64,000 nt of DNA from Myxococcus guangdongensis (GCF_024198255.1 NZ_JAJVKW010000011.1:310001-374000), one strand, 5' to 3'; counted from the stretch's first letter, positions 36,309-45,342 are shown. Program-made: numbers and translations. The notes: generated by a model not told the origin, from the letters alone.

Positions 36309-36494
36309 TTCGATTCTCGCGCCCCGGGAACCCGCGGGGGGGTGAGGTGTCTGGTGACCCGGAATGCCTCGCACGGCAATGTCTGACGTCTGGGTTATCG
36401 GTCATCGGGGGGACCCTCCTCCCGGTGACCGATGCGTCGCGGGGGCGGACGGGCGAGTGTCCCTCCCGTAAAGCCACACACCCCGAGGAACCGC

Positions 36495-37934
36495 ATGAAT
36501 CGCACCCTGCTGCTGCTGTCCGCCGCCGGATTGCTCGCCCTGGGCGCGCTCTCGCTGGGCAAGCCTCCGCCGCCGCCCGCGCCTCCTGCCCCGCCCGTCA
36601 CCGACACCAGCCACACCGTGGCCCAGCCCGACGAGCCGCCCGCCACCACCCTGCTGCCGCACGTCATGTCCGCGCCGGATGACGGCGCCCTCGTCCTCTC
36701 CGGCAAGCTGTCCGGCAGCTACGTCCAGACGGGCCCCAGCGAGGCCTTCGCGTGGCTGGAGATCAAGGCCCGCCCCAACCCCACCGCCGCGCGCCGCGTC
36801 CCCGTCAACCTGGCCCTGGTCGTGGACCGCTCCGGCTCCATGAGCGGCCAGAAGCTCGCCGACGCCAGGAGCGCCGCCGCGGAGCTGGTGCGCCGCCTCA
36901 CCGCCGAGGACCGGCTGGCCCTCATCCACTACGGCACCGACGTGAAGGTCCTCCCCAGTCGCCCCGTCACCGAGGCCGTCCGCCAGGAGCTGCTCTCCGC
37001 CATCGCCAACATCCGCGATGACGGCTCCACCAACATCAGCGGAGGCCTCACCGAGGCCGCCGTCGCCCTGCGCCCCCACCTGCGCGAGTACCGCGTCAGC
37101 CGCGCCATCCTCCTGAGCGACGGCCAGCCCACCACCGGCCTCGTCACGGAGCCGGAGCTCCTCCACCTGACGCGCCAGCTGCGCGACGAGGGCATCACCG
37201 TCAGCGCGCTCGGTGTGGGCGAGGACTACCAGGCCTCCCTCATGCGCGGCATGGCCGAGCAGGGCGGCGGCTTCTCCGGCTTCATCGAGGACTCGGCCCG
37301 GCTGGCGGAGGTCTTCTCCCGCGAGCTGGACCAGGCCACCAGCACCGTCGCCCGGCAGGTGGAGCTGCGCCTGGAGCTGCCCCCCGTCGCCCGTGACGCG
37401 CAGGTGCTCGGCCTGCCCTCCACCCGCGAGGGCGCCACCCTCAAGGTGCCGCTGTACGACCTGGCCGGCGAGCAGTCCGTGCGCGTCGTCGTGAAGCTGA
37501 CGCTCGACGCCCAGGCCACCTCCGACGCGCTCACGCTGCTCGAGGCCCGCGTGGGCTACATGGACGTCCCCCGCGACACGCGCGCCGAGACGAAGCTGGC
37601 CCTGTCCGCCATCGTCACGAACGACGCCTCGCTGGTGCGCGCCAACCTGGACCGGGACGTGCGCGTGCACGCCGTGCGAGCGTTGGGAACCCAGCAGATG
37701 CGCGCCGCCGCGGCGGAGATGAAGCGCGGCAACCGGGGCGCCGCCATGGGTCTGTTGGGCAACGCCCGGAAGCTTTTCGGCTCGTCCGCGGACGCGCTCT
37801 CGGGGGAGCTTGCGGAGCTGGACCAGACCCAGGCAGCCTATGAGGGGGCATCGAGTGACGACGAGGTCCGCCGCGAGTCGCTGAAGCTCTACAAGAAGAC
37901 CATGAAGAACTTCGGCGAGAACAACGCCTACTAG
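36495..37934 (+). CDS. VWA domain-containing protein (secreted or membrane-anchored)
   Basis: 479 residues. Hydrophobic N-terminus (MNRTLLLLSAAGLLALGALSLG), proline-rich linker, then a von Willebrand A domain with complete MIDAS: Asp111 in VVDRSGSMSG, the Thr/Ser in DDGSTNISGG, and AILLSDGQPTTG. A second beta-rich domain follows (ARQVELRLELPPVARDAQVLG), and a C-terminal helical part (MRAAAAEMKRGNRGAAMGLLGNA). Resembles the Ca-activated chloride channel/YfbK-type VWA proteins. GAGGA precedes the ATG. 18 bases before a membrane protein gene, likely one operon. Confidence 0.85.
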   Translation: MNRTLLLLSAAGLLALGALSLGKPPPPPAPPAPPVTDTSHTVAQPDEPPATTLLPHVMSAPDDGALVLSGKLSGSYVQTGPSEAFAWLEIKARPNPTAARRVPVNLALVVDRSGSMSGQKLADARSAAAELVRRLTAEDRLALIHYGTDVKVLPSRPVTEAVRQELLSAIANIRDDGSTNISGGLTEAAVALRPHLREYRVSRAILLSDGQPTTGLVTEPELLHLTRQLRDEGITVSALGVGEDYQASLMRGMAEQGGGFSGFIEDSARLAEVFSRELDQATSTVARQVELRLELPPVARDAQVLGLPSTREGATLKVPLYDLAGEQSVRVVVKLTLDAQATSDALTLLEARVGYMDVPRDTRAETKLALSAIVTNDASLVRANLDRDVRVHAVRALGTQQMRAAAAEMKRGNRGAAMGLLGNARKLFGSSADALSGELAELDQTQAAYEGASSDDEVRRESLKLYKKTMKNFGENNAY

Positions 37935-37952
37935 TCAGGACGGTGCAGCCCC

Positions 37953-39092
37953 ATGGCCCTCTCCCTGCAGTTCCTCCACCGCGAGGAGTTCGAGTCCCGC
38001 ACCTTGCGCGCGCTGGGGGGTGGAGCGTGCATGGGCATCTTCGCGGCGCTGGCGCTGCGCCTGTGGGCCCCCTTCGAGCCCGTCGTCCGGCTGACGCTGG
38101 AGCCGGGCTACTTCGCGGTGCTGGGCGCCGCGCTCGCCGCCGCCCGGACCGCCAAGGGTGGAGGCTGGGGGCTGCGCGCGGCCCTCACCGTGCTGCCCGT
38201 CTTCCCCTTCCTCTTCTCCGCCCCGTGGCCCCTGGCCCAGAGCGTGGCGGGCTGCATCGCCGCCGCGCTGGTGACCTGGCTGGGCCATGGCCGCGAGCAG
38301 CCCGGCGCGCCCGTCCCCGTCGCCCTGAGCGCCGCCGCCGCGGGTGTGCTCACCCCGGTGGGCCTGTACGTGCAGCAGGTGCTGGACGCCCACTTCCTCG
38401 GCAACACCGCGCTCGTCTCCCTGGTGGTGGGCTACGCCTGCGTGGCGCTCTTCTGGAGCATCGGCACGCTGCCCTCGCACCTGGTGCTGCACACGGACGC
38501 GGTCGAGGCGCGGGGCAAGTCGCTGCAGGGCACGCTCACGGGGGAGGCCCAGGAGCTGACCACGCGCGCGCTCGGGCTGTATCAGCAGTGCAAGACCTCC
38601 GCGCTGCGGCTGCCCGCGAGCCCTGGCCGACAGGAGCTGCTCGGCGTGGTGGAGAAGATGGCCTCGGAGAGCTTCTCCCTCGCGGAGGCGCACGCGGGCC
38701 TGACGGCGCAGCTCGACTCCGTGGTGGCCCATGACGTGGATGCCCAGGTGAAGGAGCTGCGCGCCCGCGCCGCCGCCACCCAGGACAGCGTGGCGCGCCG
38801 TCAGCTGGAGCTCGCCGCGTCCTCGCTGGGCGAGGAGCTCAACCACCTGGATGCCCTGGGCCGCAAGCAGGAGCGGCTGCTCGCCCAGCTCCACGCCCAG
38901 GTGGCGCTCCTGGAGCGCGCCCGCGTGTCCTTCATCGGCGCGCAGGGCCACGAGCTGGGCGCCAAGGGGGAACAGGCCGCGCAGCTCGCGCGCCGGCTCA
39001 AGGGCCTGGGCGAGGAGTCCGCCACGCCGCCCGCCCCCGTCGACGACGCCGCCCGCCCCGCCACCAGCGCGGCCACGCGGCTTCCCAGCTAG
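37953..39092 (+). CDS. Membrane protein with C-terminal coiled coil, unknown function
   Basis: 379 residues. The first ~180 contain about six hydrophobic segments (MGIFAALALRLWAPF, YFAVLGAALAAARTA, LVSLVVGYACVALFWSIGTL), the last ~190 are long amphipathic helices rich in Ala, Glu, Gln and Arg (VKELRARAAATQDSVARRQL, LHAQVALLERARVSFIGAQG), a probable cytoplasmic coiled coil. No family recognised. Follows the VWA protein by 18 bases, so the two may form an envelope complex. Confidence 0.7.
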   Translation: MALSLQFLHREEFESRTLRALGGGACMGIFAALALRLWAPFEPVVRLTLEPGYFAVLGAALAAARTAKGGGWGLRAALTVLPVFPFLFSAPWPLAQSVAGCIAAALVTWLGHGREQPGAPVPVALSAAAAGVLTPVGLYVQQVLDAHFLGNTALVSLVVGYACVALFWSIGTLPSHLVLHTDAVEARGKSLQGTLTGEAQELTTRALGLYQQCKTSALRLPASPGRQELLGVVEKMASESFSLAEAHAGLTAQLDSVVAHDVDAQVKELRARAAATQDSVARRQLELAASSLGEELNHLDALGRKQERLLAQLHAQVALLERARVSFIGAQGHELGAKGEQAAQLARRLKGLGEESATPPAPVDDAARPATSAATRLPS

Positions 39093-39101
39093 GACGCCCG
39101 T

Positions 39102-39446
39102 TCAGGAAGCCTGGCTCTTCTTCTTGCGCGCCGCGGTCCGACGCTGCTTGGGCTTCTGCTGCTGCGTCCGGGCCCGGAAGCTGCCGGGCGGCGCGTGCAG
39201 TTCGTCCGCGATGCGACGTTCGATGGCCTCGCGGGTGTCGCGCGCCACCAGGAGCGCCGCCTCGATTTCCTCGCGCACCCGCGCCGCCTGCTCCTCGGCC
39301 GCCGCGCGGTACTCCGAGGTGGGTCGACGTAGGGCGAGCGAGCCCCGGTCCTCCCCTTCCACCGGCTGGGTGCGCCGCGTCGTCACCGCAGCCTGCCTCC
39401 GAGCCCTGCTCCCTCGCGCCTTGTCTTCCCCAGCCTTTTCCGCCAT
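39102..39446 (-). CDS. Small basic hypothetical protein
   Basis: 114 residues, strongly basic. A central charged helix (EYRAAAEEQAARVREEIEAAL) is flanked by an Arg-rich N-terminus and a Lys/Arg/Gln tail (RTQQQKPKQRRTAARKKKSQ) that could bind nucleic acid. GGGAGG 5 bases before the ATG is one of the best Shine-Dalgarno sequences in the window, supporting expression. Convergent with the membrane protein gene, 9 bases apart. Not recognised. Confidence 0.65.
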   Translation of the reverse strand: MAEKAGEDKARGSRARRQAAVTTRRTQPVEGEDRGSLALRRPTSEYRAAAEEQAARVREEIEAALLVARDTREAIERRIADELHAPPGSFRARTQQQKPKQRRTAARKKKSQAS

Positions 39447-39745
39447 GAGGGCCTCCCCGCGCTGATCCCTTGCGTCGAACATGGGCCCCGCGCTTCCCGC
39501 CGGGAAGTCCGCCGCATGACTCGGCCCCCACCCGGGCGGGAGGGCAGGCGGCCCACCGCGGGGACGCACAGCAGCGGTGCTTCTCTTGGGCCGCAGAAAA
39601 ACGTAAAAGCCGAGCGGATGATTGTGGCGCGAGCGCGCCCGGGCCCTGCTACTCACAGCGGCGCCGCATGCCCCAGGCCGGCGGGCATGGCGCGGCCCAC
39701 CTGCTCCACTGCCCCGACGGGCAGCGTCCACCTGCGAGGCATACC

Positions 39746-40540
39746 GTGGCGGTCAGCGCACCCTTTTCGTTTCTGAAGAACCGGAAGCACAACCTGGACC
39801 GGATGACGCTGGGCGACCTGGTCTATTCGTTCTTCACCTACTACGCCGTGCTGGCCTACATCACCGTGGGCATCGTCAGCCTGGTGTACGCGGTGAAGTG
39901 GTTCGAGAGCCCCGTGCGCACGCTGTTGTCCATGGCGGCCGCGAGCGTGGTGTTCCCGCTCGGCTGGTTCCTGGTGCACAAGCACATCCTGCACAGCCGC
40001 TTCCTCTACAAGTCGCCCCTCACCGCGGCCACGTGGAAGCGCATCCACTTCGACCACCACCAGGACCCCAACGACTTGCGCGTGCTGTTCGGCGCGCTGG
40101 CCAACGTGCTGCCCACCGTGGGCGGCGTCATGGCGCCCATGGGCTACCTCATCGGCGGCAAGGCGGGCATGGCGGCGGCGCTGGGCTGGGGCATGGTGAT
40201 TACGTGCTTTTATGAGTTCTGCCACTGCATCCAGCACCTGAACTACACGCCGAAGCTGGGCTTCCTGAAGGACATCAAGCGCCTGCACCTGTCGCATCAC
40301 TTCCACAACGAGCAGGGCAACTACGGCATCACCAACTACTTCTGGGACCGGCTCTTCGGCACCTACTACGCCAAGGCCGCTGACCTGCCCAAGAGCCCCA
40401 CCGTCTTCAACCTGGGCTACACCGCCGAGGAGGCCCAGCGCTATCCGTGGGTGGACCGGCTGTCCAACGGCACGCGCGGGGACGGACACCCCAAGCGCTT
40501 CTGGCAGGGCAAGGACGGCCAGGGCACCCAGCCCGAGTAG
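39746..40540 (+). CDS. Sterol desaturase / fatty acid hydroxylase family membrane enzyme
   Basis: 264 residues from GTG 39746 (GAGG 6 bases upstream). Four or so TM segments and the eight-histidine diiron signature of the family: HKHILHSR, HFDHHQDP, CHCIQHL and HLSHHFHNEQG. Members introduce hydroxyl groups or double bonds into lipids using O2. Substrate unknown; ring-hydroxylation of fatty acids or carotenoid/sterol modification are possible. An upstream ATG (39668) would add a non-conserved extension. A stem-loop follows at 40567. Confidence 0.85.
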   Translation: MAVSAPFSFLKNRKHNLDRMTLGDLVYSFFTYYAVLAYITVGIVSLVYAVKWFESPVRTLLSMAAASVVFPLGWFLVHKHILHSRFLYKSPLTAATWKRIHFDHHQDPNDLRVLFGALANVLPTVGGVMAPMGYLIGGKAGMAAALGWGMVITCFYEFCHCIQHLNYTPKLGFLKDIKRLHLSHHFHNEQGNYGITNYFWDRLFGTYYAKAADLPKSPTVFNLGYTAEEAQRYPWVDRLSNGTRGDGHPKRFWQGKDGQGTQPE

Positions 40541-40566
40541 TGCCAGGCCGCGCTCGCGCGCGACGA

Positions 40567-40597
40567 CGGGCGGGCCCCCACGAGGAGGACCCGCCCG
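40567..40597 (+). terminator. Possible terminator after the desaturase-family gene
   Basis: CGGGCGGG (40567-40574) and CCCGCCCG (40590-40597) form an 8-bp G/C stem with a 15-base loop, 27 bases past the stop. No T-run follows, so it may act only as an RNA 3' end stabiliser or rho-assisted terminator. Confidence 0.35.
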
Positions 40598-40666
40598 CCG
40601 TCTCAGTCCGTGCTCACCGGAAGGGCGCCACGATGCCGCCCTCCGGGAGCCTCACCTCCTCGTCGG

Positions 40667-41359
40667 CTAGAACTTCACCGCGCCGGTGGGCAGCAGCAGG
40701 GTGCTGGTCTCCACCAGGCCGCTGGCACCGGGCGCGGAGACATCCACGATCGAGCGCGACACGTCCAGGTGGAGCACCGCGCGGCCACGCGTCCTCAGGT
40801 CCGACACCTTCGCCTCGAAGGTGATGGGGGCCACGCGGGCGTCGAGCTGCGAGGCCTGCGCGGACTGACGGGCGAAGTCACCCATGGCGTTGAAGTGCAC
40901 GGTGATCTGCACCTTGTCGATGCCGGGAGGCACCGTGAAGCGCGCGGCCAGCGGCGCGTGGACCCCGTCGGCGAGCTCCAGCAGGTTCGACACCACCTGC
41001 ACGTTCACCGGCTTGCCCTCGGCGGTGATGGTGACGTCGGAGACGGGCACCTTCAGCGAGGTGAAGTCCATCAGGCTCTCGCCCTTGAGCCGCAGCTCGA
41101 AGCTCTGCGTGGAGGGCGTGCCGGGGTCCTCGCCACCGGGCACCGGGTCCGGGTCCTGACCACCGGGCACCGGGTCCGGGTCCTGACCACCAGGCACCGG
41201 GTCCGGGTCCTGGCCACCGGGGGTGGGGTCCTCACCGCCGGGGACGGGCTCCTCCACGCCGGGGTCTTCATTGCCAGGGACCTGCCGGGAATCATCACCA
41301 CCGCAGGCGGAGAACAACAGGGCCGAGGCCCACAGGGTCGACATCAGGAACTTCTTCAT
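40667..41359 (-). CDS. Lipoprotein with PGGQDPDPV repeats and DUF4382-like C-terminus
   Basis: 230 residues. Signal peptide MKKFLMSTLWASALLFSAC, lipobox FSAC-G, an acidic Pro/Gly linker with three perfect nine-residue repeats (PGGQDPDPV), then a folded ~150-residue domain (FELRLKGESLMDFTSLKVPV, LLELADGVHAPLAARFTVPPG, KVQITVHFNAMG) resembling DUF4382. Such surface lipoproteins have a long flexible stalk. GAGGTAAC precedes the ATG. No operon partner evident. Confidence 0.78.
   Translation of the reverse strand: MKKFLMSTLWASALLFSACGGDDSRQVPGNEDPGVEEPVPGGEDPTPGGQDPDPVPGGQDPDPVPGGQDPDPVPGGEDPGTPSTQSFELRLKGESLMDFTSLKVPVSDVTITAEGKPVNVQVVSNLLELADGVHAPLAARFTVPPGIDKVQITVHFNAMGDFARQSAQASQLDARVAPITFEAKVSDLRTRGRAVLHLDVSRSIVDVSAPGASGLVETSTLLLPTGAVKF
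41134..41214. repeat. 27-bp tandem repeat encoding PGGQDPDPV (three units)
   Basis: Three near-identical 27-bp units (core CACCGGGTCCGGGTCCTG) within the lipoprotein gene, with partial units either side. Unit length is a multiple of three, so copy-number change keeps the frame and only alters stalk length. Confidence 0.8.
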
Positions 41360-41424
41360 GACTTGTTACCTCAAAGGCTTTCAGTGATTCGGTTGTGTCT
41401 GGAATGGGTTTGGGACGGCGACGC

Positions 41425-42354
41425 TCACGGAGGAGGAATGCAGAACAGCCCCGTGGGAATCGTCGGGTCGATGGCGAGCGCCTGCGCCGCCTGCGGCGTC
41501 GAGGGGCCGGGGTCGAACCCGCCCGGGAACGCCGTCGTCTCGCAGGAGTTGTTGTAGGTGTCGAGCTGCGTGGCGAGCGTGTTCAGCTGGGTGCAGTTGA
41601 CGGTGCCCAGCGCGGTGAGGATGAGCTGGAGCAGGTTGGCCGGGACCGTGGCGCCGCCGAACACGCGCTGGTTGCAGGTGGCCACGAAGAGCTGACGCCC
41701 CGCGAGGAAGCGGATGCGGTCCAGCTGGCTGCGCGGCAGGTTGGTGATGGGGTAGCGGTCCGGGTCACCCCAGAGGATGCCCTCGGCGCCCGCCAGGCCG
41801 AGCACGACGCCGATGCTGCCCAGCGGAATGGGCCCGCCGGCGAGGCACTGCTGCACCGCCGGGATGTGGTTCTTCCAGAAGCCCAGCGAGCGCGTCGCGT
41901 TGGCGCACGCCTGCGGCGGCTCCTCGCAGGCGATGCGCGCGGTGCACACCGAGCTGCCCAGGTCGAAGCCCGCGGTGAACGTGTTGTCGATGTTGTTGTC
42001 CGGCAGGCCGTCCAGCAGCGCCAGCGTGCGGCACTCCGTGACGTTGTTCAGCGTGAGGCTGAAGTTCGACGTCACCGACTGGCCCACGGGAATCACCACC
42101 GGAGGCAGCGGGCTGAACGTGAAGCCCCGCGTCGCCAGCAGCGGGTCCAGGGCCGTCAGCATGATGGACGGCAACGTCGGATGGACGTTGTTGACCTGGA
42201 AACTGTAGTTCGCGGTGAACGGATACGTCGAGGCAACCACCGACGCCTGCCCATTCACCAGCTTCGTGCACGTCAAGTCGTGCGCCTCGGCCACTCCCGA
42301 CAACCCCACCACGGCGGCACACGCCGCCCCCATCCAACTGCTCCACGCCTTCAT
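41425..42354 (-). CDS. Secreted protein with FWKNH motif, unknown function
   Basis: 309 residues. Signal peptide MKAWSSWMGAACAAVVGLSG with cleavage after VAEA. The mature part has a beta-rich N-terminal half (YSFQVNNVHPTLPSIMLTAL, TSNFSLTLNNV) and a second half starting ATRSLGFWKNH, a motif seen in many secreted bacterial proteins of unknown function; eight or more cysteines suggest disulfides. GAGG lies before the ATG. No enzyme motif recognised. Confidence 0.7.
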   Translation of the reverse strand: MKAWSSWMGAACAAVVGLSGVAEAHDLTCTKLVNGQASVVASTYPFTANYSFQVNNVHPTLPSIMLTALDPLLATRGFTFSPLPPVVIPVGQSVTSNFSLTLNNVTECRTLALLDGLPDNNIDNTFTAGFDLGSSVCTARIACEEPPQACANATRSLGFWKNHIPAVQQCLAGGPIPLGSIGVVLGLAGAEGILWGDPDRYPITNLPRSQLDRIRFLAGRQLFVATCNQRVFGGATVPANLLQLILTALGTVNCTQLNTLATQLDTYNNSCETTAFPGGFDPGPSTPQAAQALAIDPTIPTGLFCIPPP

Positions 42355-42686
42355 GTGTCTGCCTCGTCTTTGCTTCGCGGCTCGAGCCCCGATGACCCGC
42401 GCCGGGCAGACCCTTTTTCACCGGATGTGCCACGCGCCCGACCTGTCAGGTCGCATTTGTGGCAACGAACCCACCTCCCTCCAGGCCGACCTGCCTGGAC
42501 CCGAGGGGTGCTTGCGTGGCCCCCGCGTTTCCCTCCGTGGGTAGAAGTCTTCCCACTCGGAAAAACGGATTCTTCTCCGCGTGGGTAAAACCCGGGAGCA
42601 GGCAGGCGCGCGGATGGGGAACCTACGGCCCTTGCACTGGCGTCACCCACACCGTGGGAGTGACTACCACCTCACGGGCGGCATCT
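42355..42686. other. Intergenic region upstream of the blaI operators
   Basis: About 330 bases with no believable gene. A loose inverted repeat (GTGGGTAGAAG / TCTTCCCAC, about 42538-42558) and a related GTGGGTAAAAC (about 42580) are present. The end (42640-42730) holds the blaI promoter region. Confidence 0.4.
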
Positions 42687-42723
42687 ACGAAGACCTTCGT
42701 TGACATCTACGAACCCGTTCGTA
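42687..42723. promoter_or_regulatory. Tandem BlaI operators
   Basis: Two inverted repeats: ACGAA-GACC-TTCGT (42687-42700) and TACGAA-CCCG-TTCGTA (42708-42723), both preceded by CATC. Their centres are 22 bp apart, two helical turns, so two dimers would sit on the same face. They end 34 bases before the BlaI ATG. The core differs from the classical TACA/TGTA of staphylococcal BlaI, but the geometry is typical. Confidence 0.7.
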
Positions 42724-42757
42724 TGATGGCCTCGTGGATGCTCGAAGCGAGGGAGTC

Positions 42758-43159
42758 ATGAGCGAGGCGGTGCTGCCGCGCCCCACGGATGGCGAGCTGG
42801 CCATCCTGCGGGTGCTCTGGGAGCGAGGAGACAGCACGGTGCGGGAGGTCCATGAGGTCCTCTCGCGGCGCGAGCCCGCGGACGCGGGCCCGGGCTACAC
42901 GACGGTGCTGAAGCTGATGCAAATCATGACGGACAAGGGCCTGGTGGAGCGCGACGAGACGCAGCGCGCGCACGTCTACCGGGCGAAGGCGACCGAGCAG
43001 CGCACGCAGCGGCAGTTGGTGACGGACCTGGTGGAGCGCGCCTTCGGCGGCTCTCCGGCGCGGCTGGCCATGCAGGCTTTGTCCTCGCGCAAGACGAGCC
43101 CCGAGGAGCTGGCCCAGCTTCGCCAGCTGCTCGAATCCCTGGAAGGAGCGGACGAATGA
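42758..43159 (+). CDS. BlaI/MecI/CopY family transcriptional repressor
   Basis: 133 residues. Penicillinase-repressor winged helix: PTDGELAILRVLWERGDSTV, VHEVLSRREPADAGPGYTTV, KLMQIMTDKGLVERDE, HVYRAKAT, then a dimerisation tail (LVTDLVERAFGGSPARL). Represses target genes until cleaved after signalling from BlaR1. Two operators precede it, and its last codons overlap the start of the BlaR1-like gene by 4 bases (ATGA). GAGGGAG precedes the ATG. No beta-lactamase gene is nearby. Confidence 0.9.
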   Translation: MSEAVLPRPTDGELAILRVLWERGDSTVREVHEVLSRREPADAGPGYTTVLKLMQIMTDKGLVERDETQRAHVYRAKATEQRTQRQLVTDLVERAFGGSPARLAMQALSSRKTSPEELAQLRQLLESLEGADE

Positions 43160-45186
43160 GCAGCCTGGTGATGGAGTCGCTGGGGTGGGCGTTGGTGCAC
43201 TCGCTCTGGCAGGGCGCGCTGGTGGCGGTGGGGCTGGCCGCGGCGCTGTTGACGGTGGGCCGTCACGCGGCGAACGCGCGGTATGCCCTGGCGTGCGGCG
43301 CGCTGGTGCTCGCCGTGGCGCTGCCCGTGGCCACCGGCTGGCGGCACGCCTCGCGCGCCCGGGCCGAGCGGTCCGAGTCGTCGCGGGGCGTGGAGCAGGG
43401 GCTGGACGCCCCGGCGTTCCAGGCGGCGCGGGCCCAGGTGATGGCGCGCGTGTCGCGGGCCCTTCGCGCCGAGCGCCAGCCCGCGCTCGAACAGGCGGAG
43501 GGCGAGGGCTTCGACTGGCGCCACGCGACGCCGACCTCGGCGCTGGCGTGGCTCTGGGAGCGCGCGAGCGAGGCGGCCCCCCGGCTGCTCAACTGGCTGG
43601 TGTTCGCGTGGGTGGCGGGCGTGGGGCTGAGCTCCGGACGGCTGACGGCGGAGTGGGTGCGGCTGCACCAGCTGGCGCGCCGCGCGCTGCCCGCGCCCCG
43701 GGAGTGGCAGGAGCGGCTGGACGCGCTGTCGGGCCGCCTGGGCCTGAAGCGCGCGGTGCGGCTGCTCCAGTCGGTGGAGGTGGACGTGCCCTCCACGGTG
43801 GGCTGGCTGTCGCCGGTGGTGCTGCTGCCCGTGTCCACGCTCTCCGGACTGCCCACGCGTCAGCTGGAGATGGTGCTCGCGCACGAGCTGGCCCACATCC
43901 GCCGGCATGACTTCGCGGTGAACCTGGCGCAGGTGGTGGTGGAGACGCTCTTCTTCTACCACCCGGCCGTGCGGTGGATGTCCAACGTCATCCGCGTGGA
44001 GCGCGAGCACTGCTGCGACGACGTCGCGGTGGGCGCCAGCGGCAACTCCGTCTCCTACGCCCGCGCCCTCACCGCGCTGGAGACGCTGCGCGTGATGCCC
44101 CCCGTGGAGAGCCACGCCATGTCCGCCCTGGGTGGCTCGCTGCCGGAGCGCGTGCGCCGACTGGTGACACCGCCCGCGTCCCGCTGCTCCTCGCGCTGGG
44201 TGGCGGGGGCCTCGGTGCTCACGCTCGTCAGCGGCCTCGCCGTCGCCGCGCCGCTGGCGTCGCTGGTGCTGCCCCGGACGCCTCCGAGCACCCTCGCCCC
44301 GCTCGCCGGGCTCAGCGCCCTCCCCGCGCCTGTCGCCCCGCCCGCGCCTGTCGCCCCGCCCGCGCCGGCCTTCCCCGCGGTGGACGTGAAGGTGGACATC
44401 GCGCCGAAGGTGAAGCTGGCCGCCGCGCCGAAGGTGAAGGTGGACTTCGAGCGCGAGGACGACGTCGACGGGAGCACCCAGGTGGGCGCGGGGCAGCCGC
44501 TCTCCGTGGACCAACTGGTGGCGCTGAAGGTCGCCGGCGTGACGCCGGAGCGGGTGAAGGAGCTGCGCGGCATGGGCTTCGAGCCCACCGTGTCCAACCT
44601 GGTGGACATGGGCCACGCGGGCGTCTCCCCCGAGTTCGTGAAGCGGATGAACGAGTTGTTCGGCCGCAAGCTGGAGGCGGGCACGTTGGTGGAGCTGCGC
44701 CACCTGGGCGTCACGCCGGAGTACGTCGCGGCGCTCTCGGGCGCGGGCTTCGACACGAAGGACCCGCGCGACGTCATGGACGCCCGCGCCGTGGGCGTGA
44801 GCGAGCAGTACGTCCAGGGCTTGAAGGCGGCGGGCTACTCGGGCCTGCCGCTCCAGCAGGTCATCGAGCTGCGCGCGGTGGGCGTGGACCCGGGCTTCAT
44901 CGGCGCGCTGGGCAAGGCCGGCCTGACGAAGCTGACGGCGGACGAACTCCATGAACTGCGCGCGGTGGGCGTCACGCCGGCGTGGCTGGAGCAGATGCGC
45001 TCGGCGGGCGTGGGCACCAAGGACCCGCAGGAGCTCACCGAGCTGCGCGCCCTGGGCGTCAACCCGGACTTCCTGCGCGAGCTCAACGCCGCGGGGCTGA
45101 AGAACCTCACCACCGAGGAGCTGGTGCGCCTGCGCGCCGGCGGCGTGAACGCCGAGTTCATCCGGCGCATGCGCGACACCCAGTAA
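43156..45186 (+). CDS. BlaR1/M56-family membrane metallopeptidase with C-terminal 28-residue repeats
   Basis: 676 residues. N-terminal TM helices (SLGWALVHSLWQGALVAVGLA, LACGALVLAVALPVATGW), zinc-protease domain with H243-E-L-A-H247 in VLAHELAHIRRHDF and the downstream EREHCCDDVAV, a further TM helix (VLTLVSGLAVAAPLASLVL), a Pro/Ala linker, then about eight ~28-residue repeats (ELRAVGVTPAWLEQMRSAGV, ELRALGVNPDFLRELNAAGL) from residue ~455. The penicillin-binding sensor domain of true BlaR1 is absent; the repeats probably form the external sensor. Activation would lead to BlaI cleavage and derepression. Confidence 0.9.
   Translation: MSSLVMESLGWALVHSLWQGALVAVGLAAALLTVGRHAANARYALACGALVLAVALPVATGWRHASRARAERSESSRGVEQGLDAPAFQAARAQVMARVSRALRAERQPALEQAEGEGFDWRHATPTSALAWLWERASEAAPRLLNWLVFAWVAGVGLSSGRLTAEWVRLHQLARRALPAPREWQERLDALSGRLGLKRAVRLLQSVEVDVPSTVGWLSPVVLLPVSTLSGLPTRQLEMVLAHELAHIRRHDFAVNLAQVVVETLFFYHPAVRWMSNVIRVEREHCCDDVAVGASGNSVSYARALTALETLRVMPPVESHAMSALGGSLPERVRRLVTPPASRCSSRWVAGASVLTLVSGLAVAAPLASLVLPRTPPSTLAPLAGLSALPAPVAPPAPVAPPAPAFPAVDVKVDIAPKVKLAAAPKVKVDFEREDDVDGSTQVGAGQPLSVDQLVALKVAGVTPERVKELRGMGFEPTVSNLVDMGHAGVSPEFVKRMNELFGRKLEAGTLVELRHLGVTPEYVAALSGAGFDTKDPRDVMDARAVGVSEQYVQGLKAAGYSGLPLQQVIELRAVGVDPGFIGALGKAGLTKLTADELHELRAVGVTPAWLEQMRSAGVGTKDPQELTELRALGVNPDFLRELNAAGLKNLTTEELVRLRAGGVNAEFIRRMRDTQ
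44515..45180 (+). repeat. 28-residue repeat array in the BlaR1-like protein
   Basis: About eight 84-bp units, each encoding hydrophobic-GV-(T/S/N)PE-(Y/F)-V-x2-L-x2-AG-x-L-x4-LxELR. Same unit as in the neighbouring secreted protein (45662-46478), indicating common origin and perhaps physical interaction. Confidence 0.8.
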
Positions 45187-45212
45187 CACCTGTCACACCG
45201 TCACGCAGAGGT

Positions 45213-45232
45213 CGGAGGGCTTTTTCCCTCCG
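45213..45232. terminator. Possible terminator between the BlaR1-like gene and the repeat protein
   Basis: CGGAGGG - CTTTTT - CCCTCCG, a 7-bp perfect stem 26 bases after the BlaR1 stop. The T-run is in the loop rather than after the stem, so partial termination or processing is as likely as full termination. Confidence 0.35.
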
Positions 45233-45342
45233 GCCTCCGGACACCCGCCTCCCCTCTCATCACCGCCTTCCCACGGAACGGGCCCACGCCAGGGCGCGCG
45301 CCGGACGGGAGGGCTCCATCCTCGAATCGAAGGAGCCTCACC

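Noticed and set aside
41134..41214. Regular 27-bp repeats as a possible CRISPR
   Set aside because: Units are contiguous, in frame and coding, with no spacers.
43156..45186. Classification as a genuine beta-lactam sensor BlaR1
   Set aside because: No penicillin-binding domain after the last TM helix and no beta-lactamase gene nearby.
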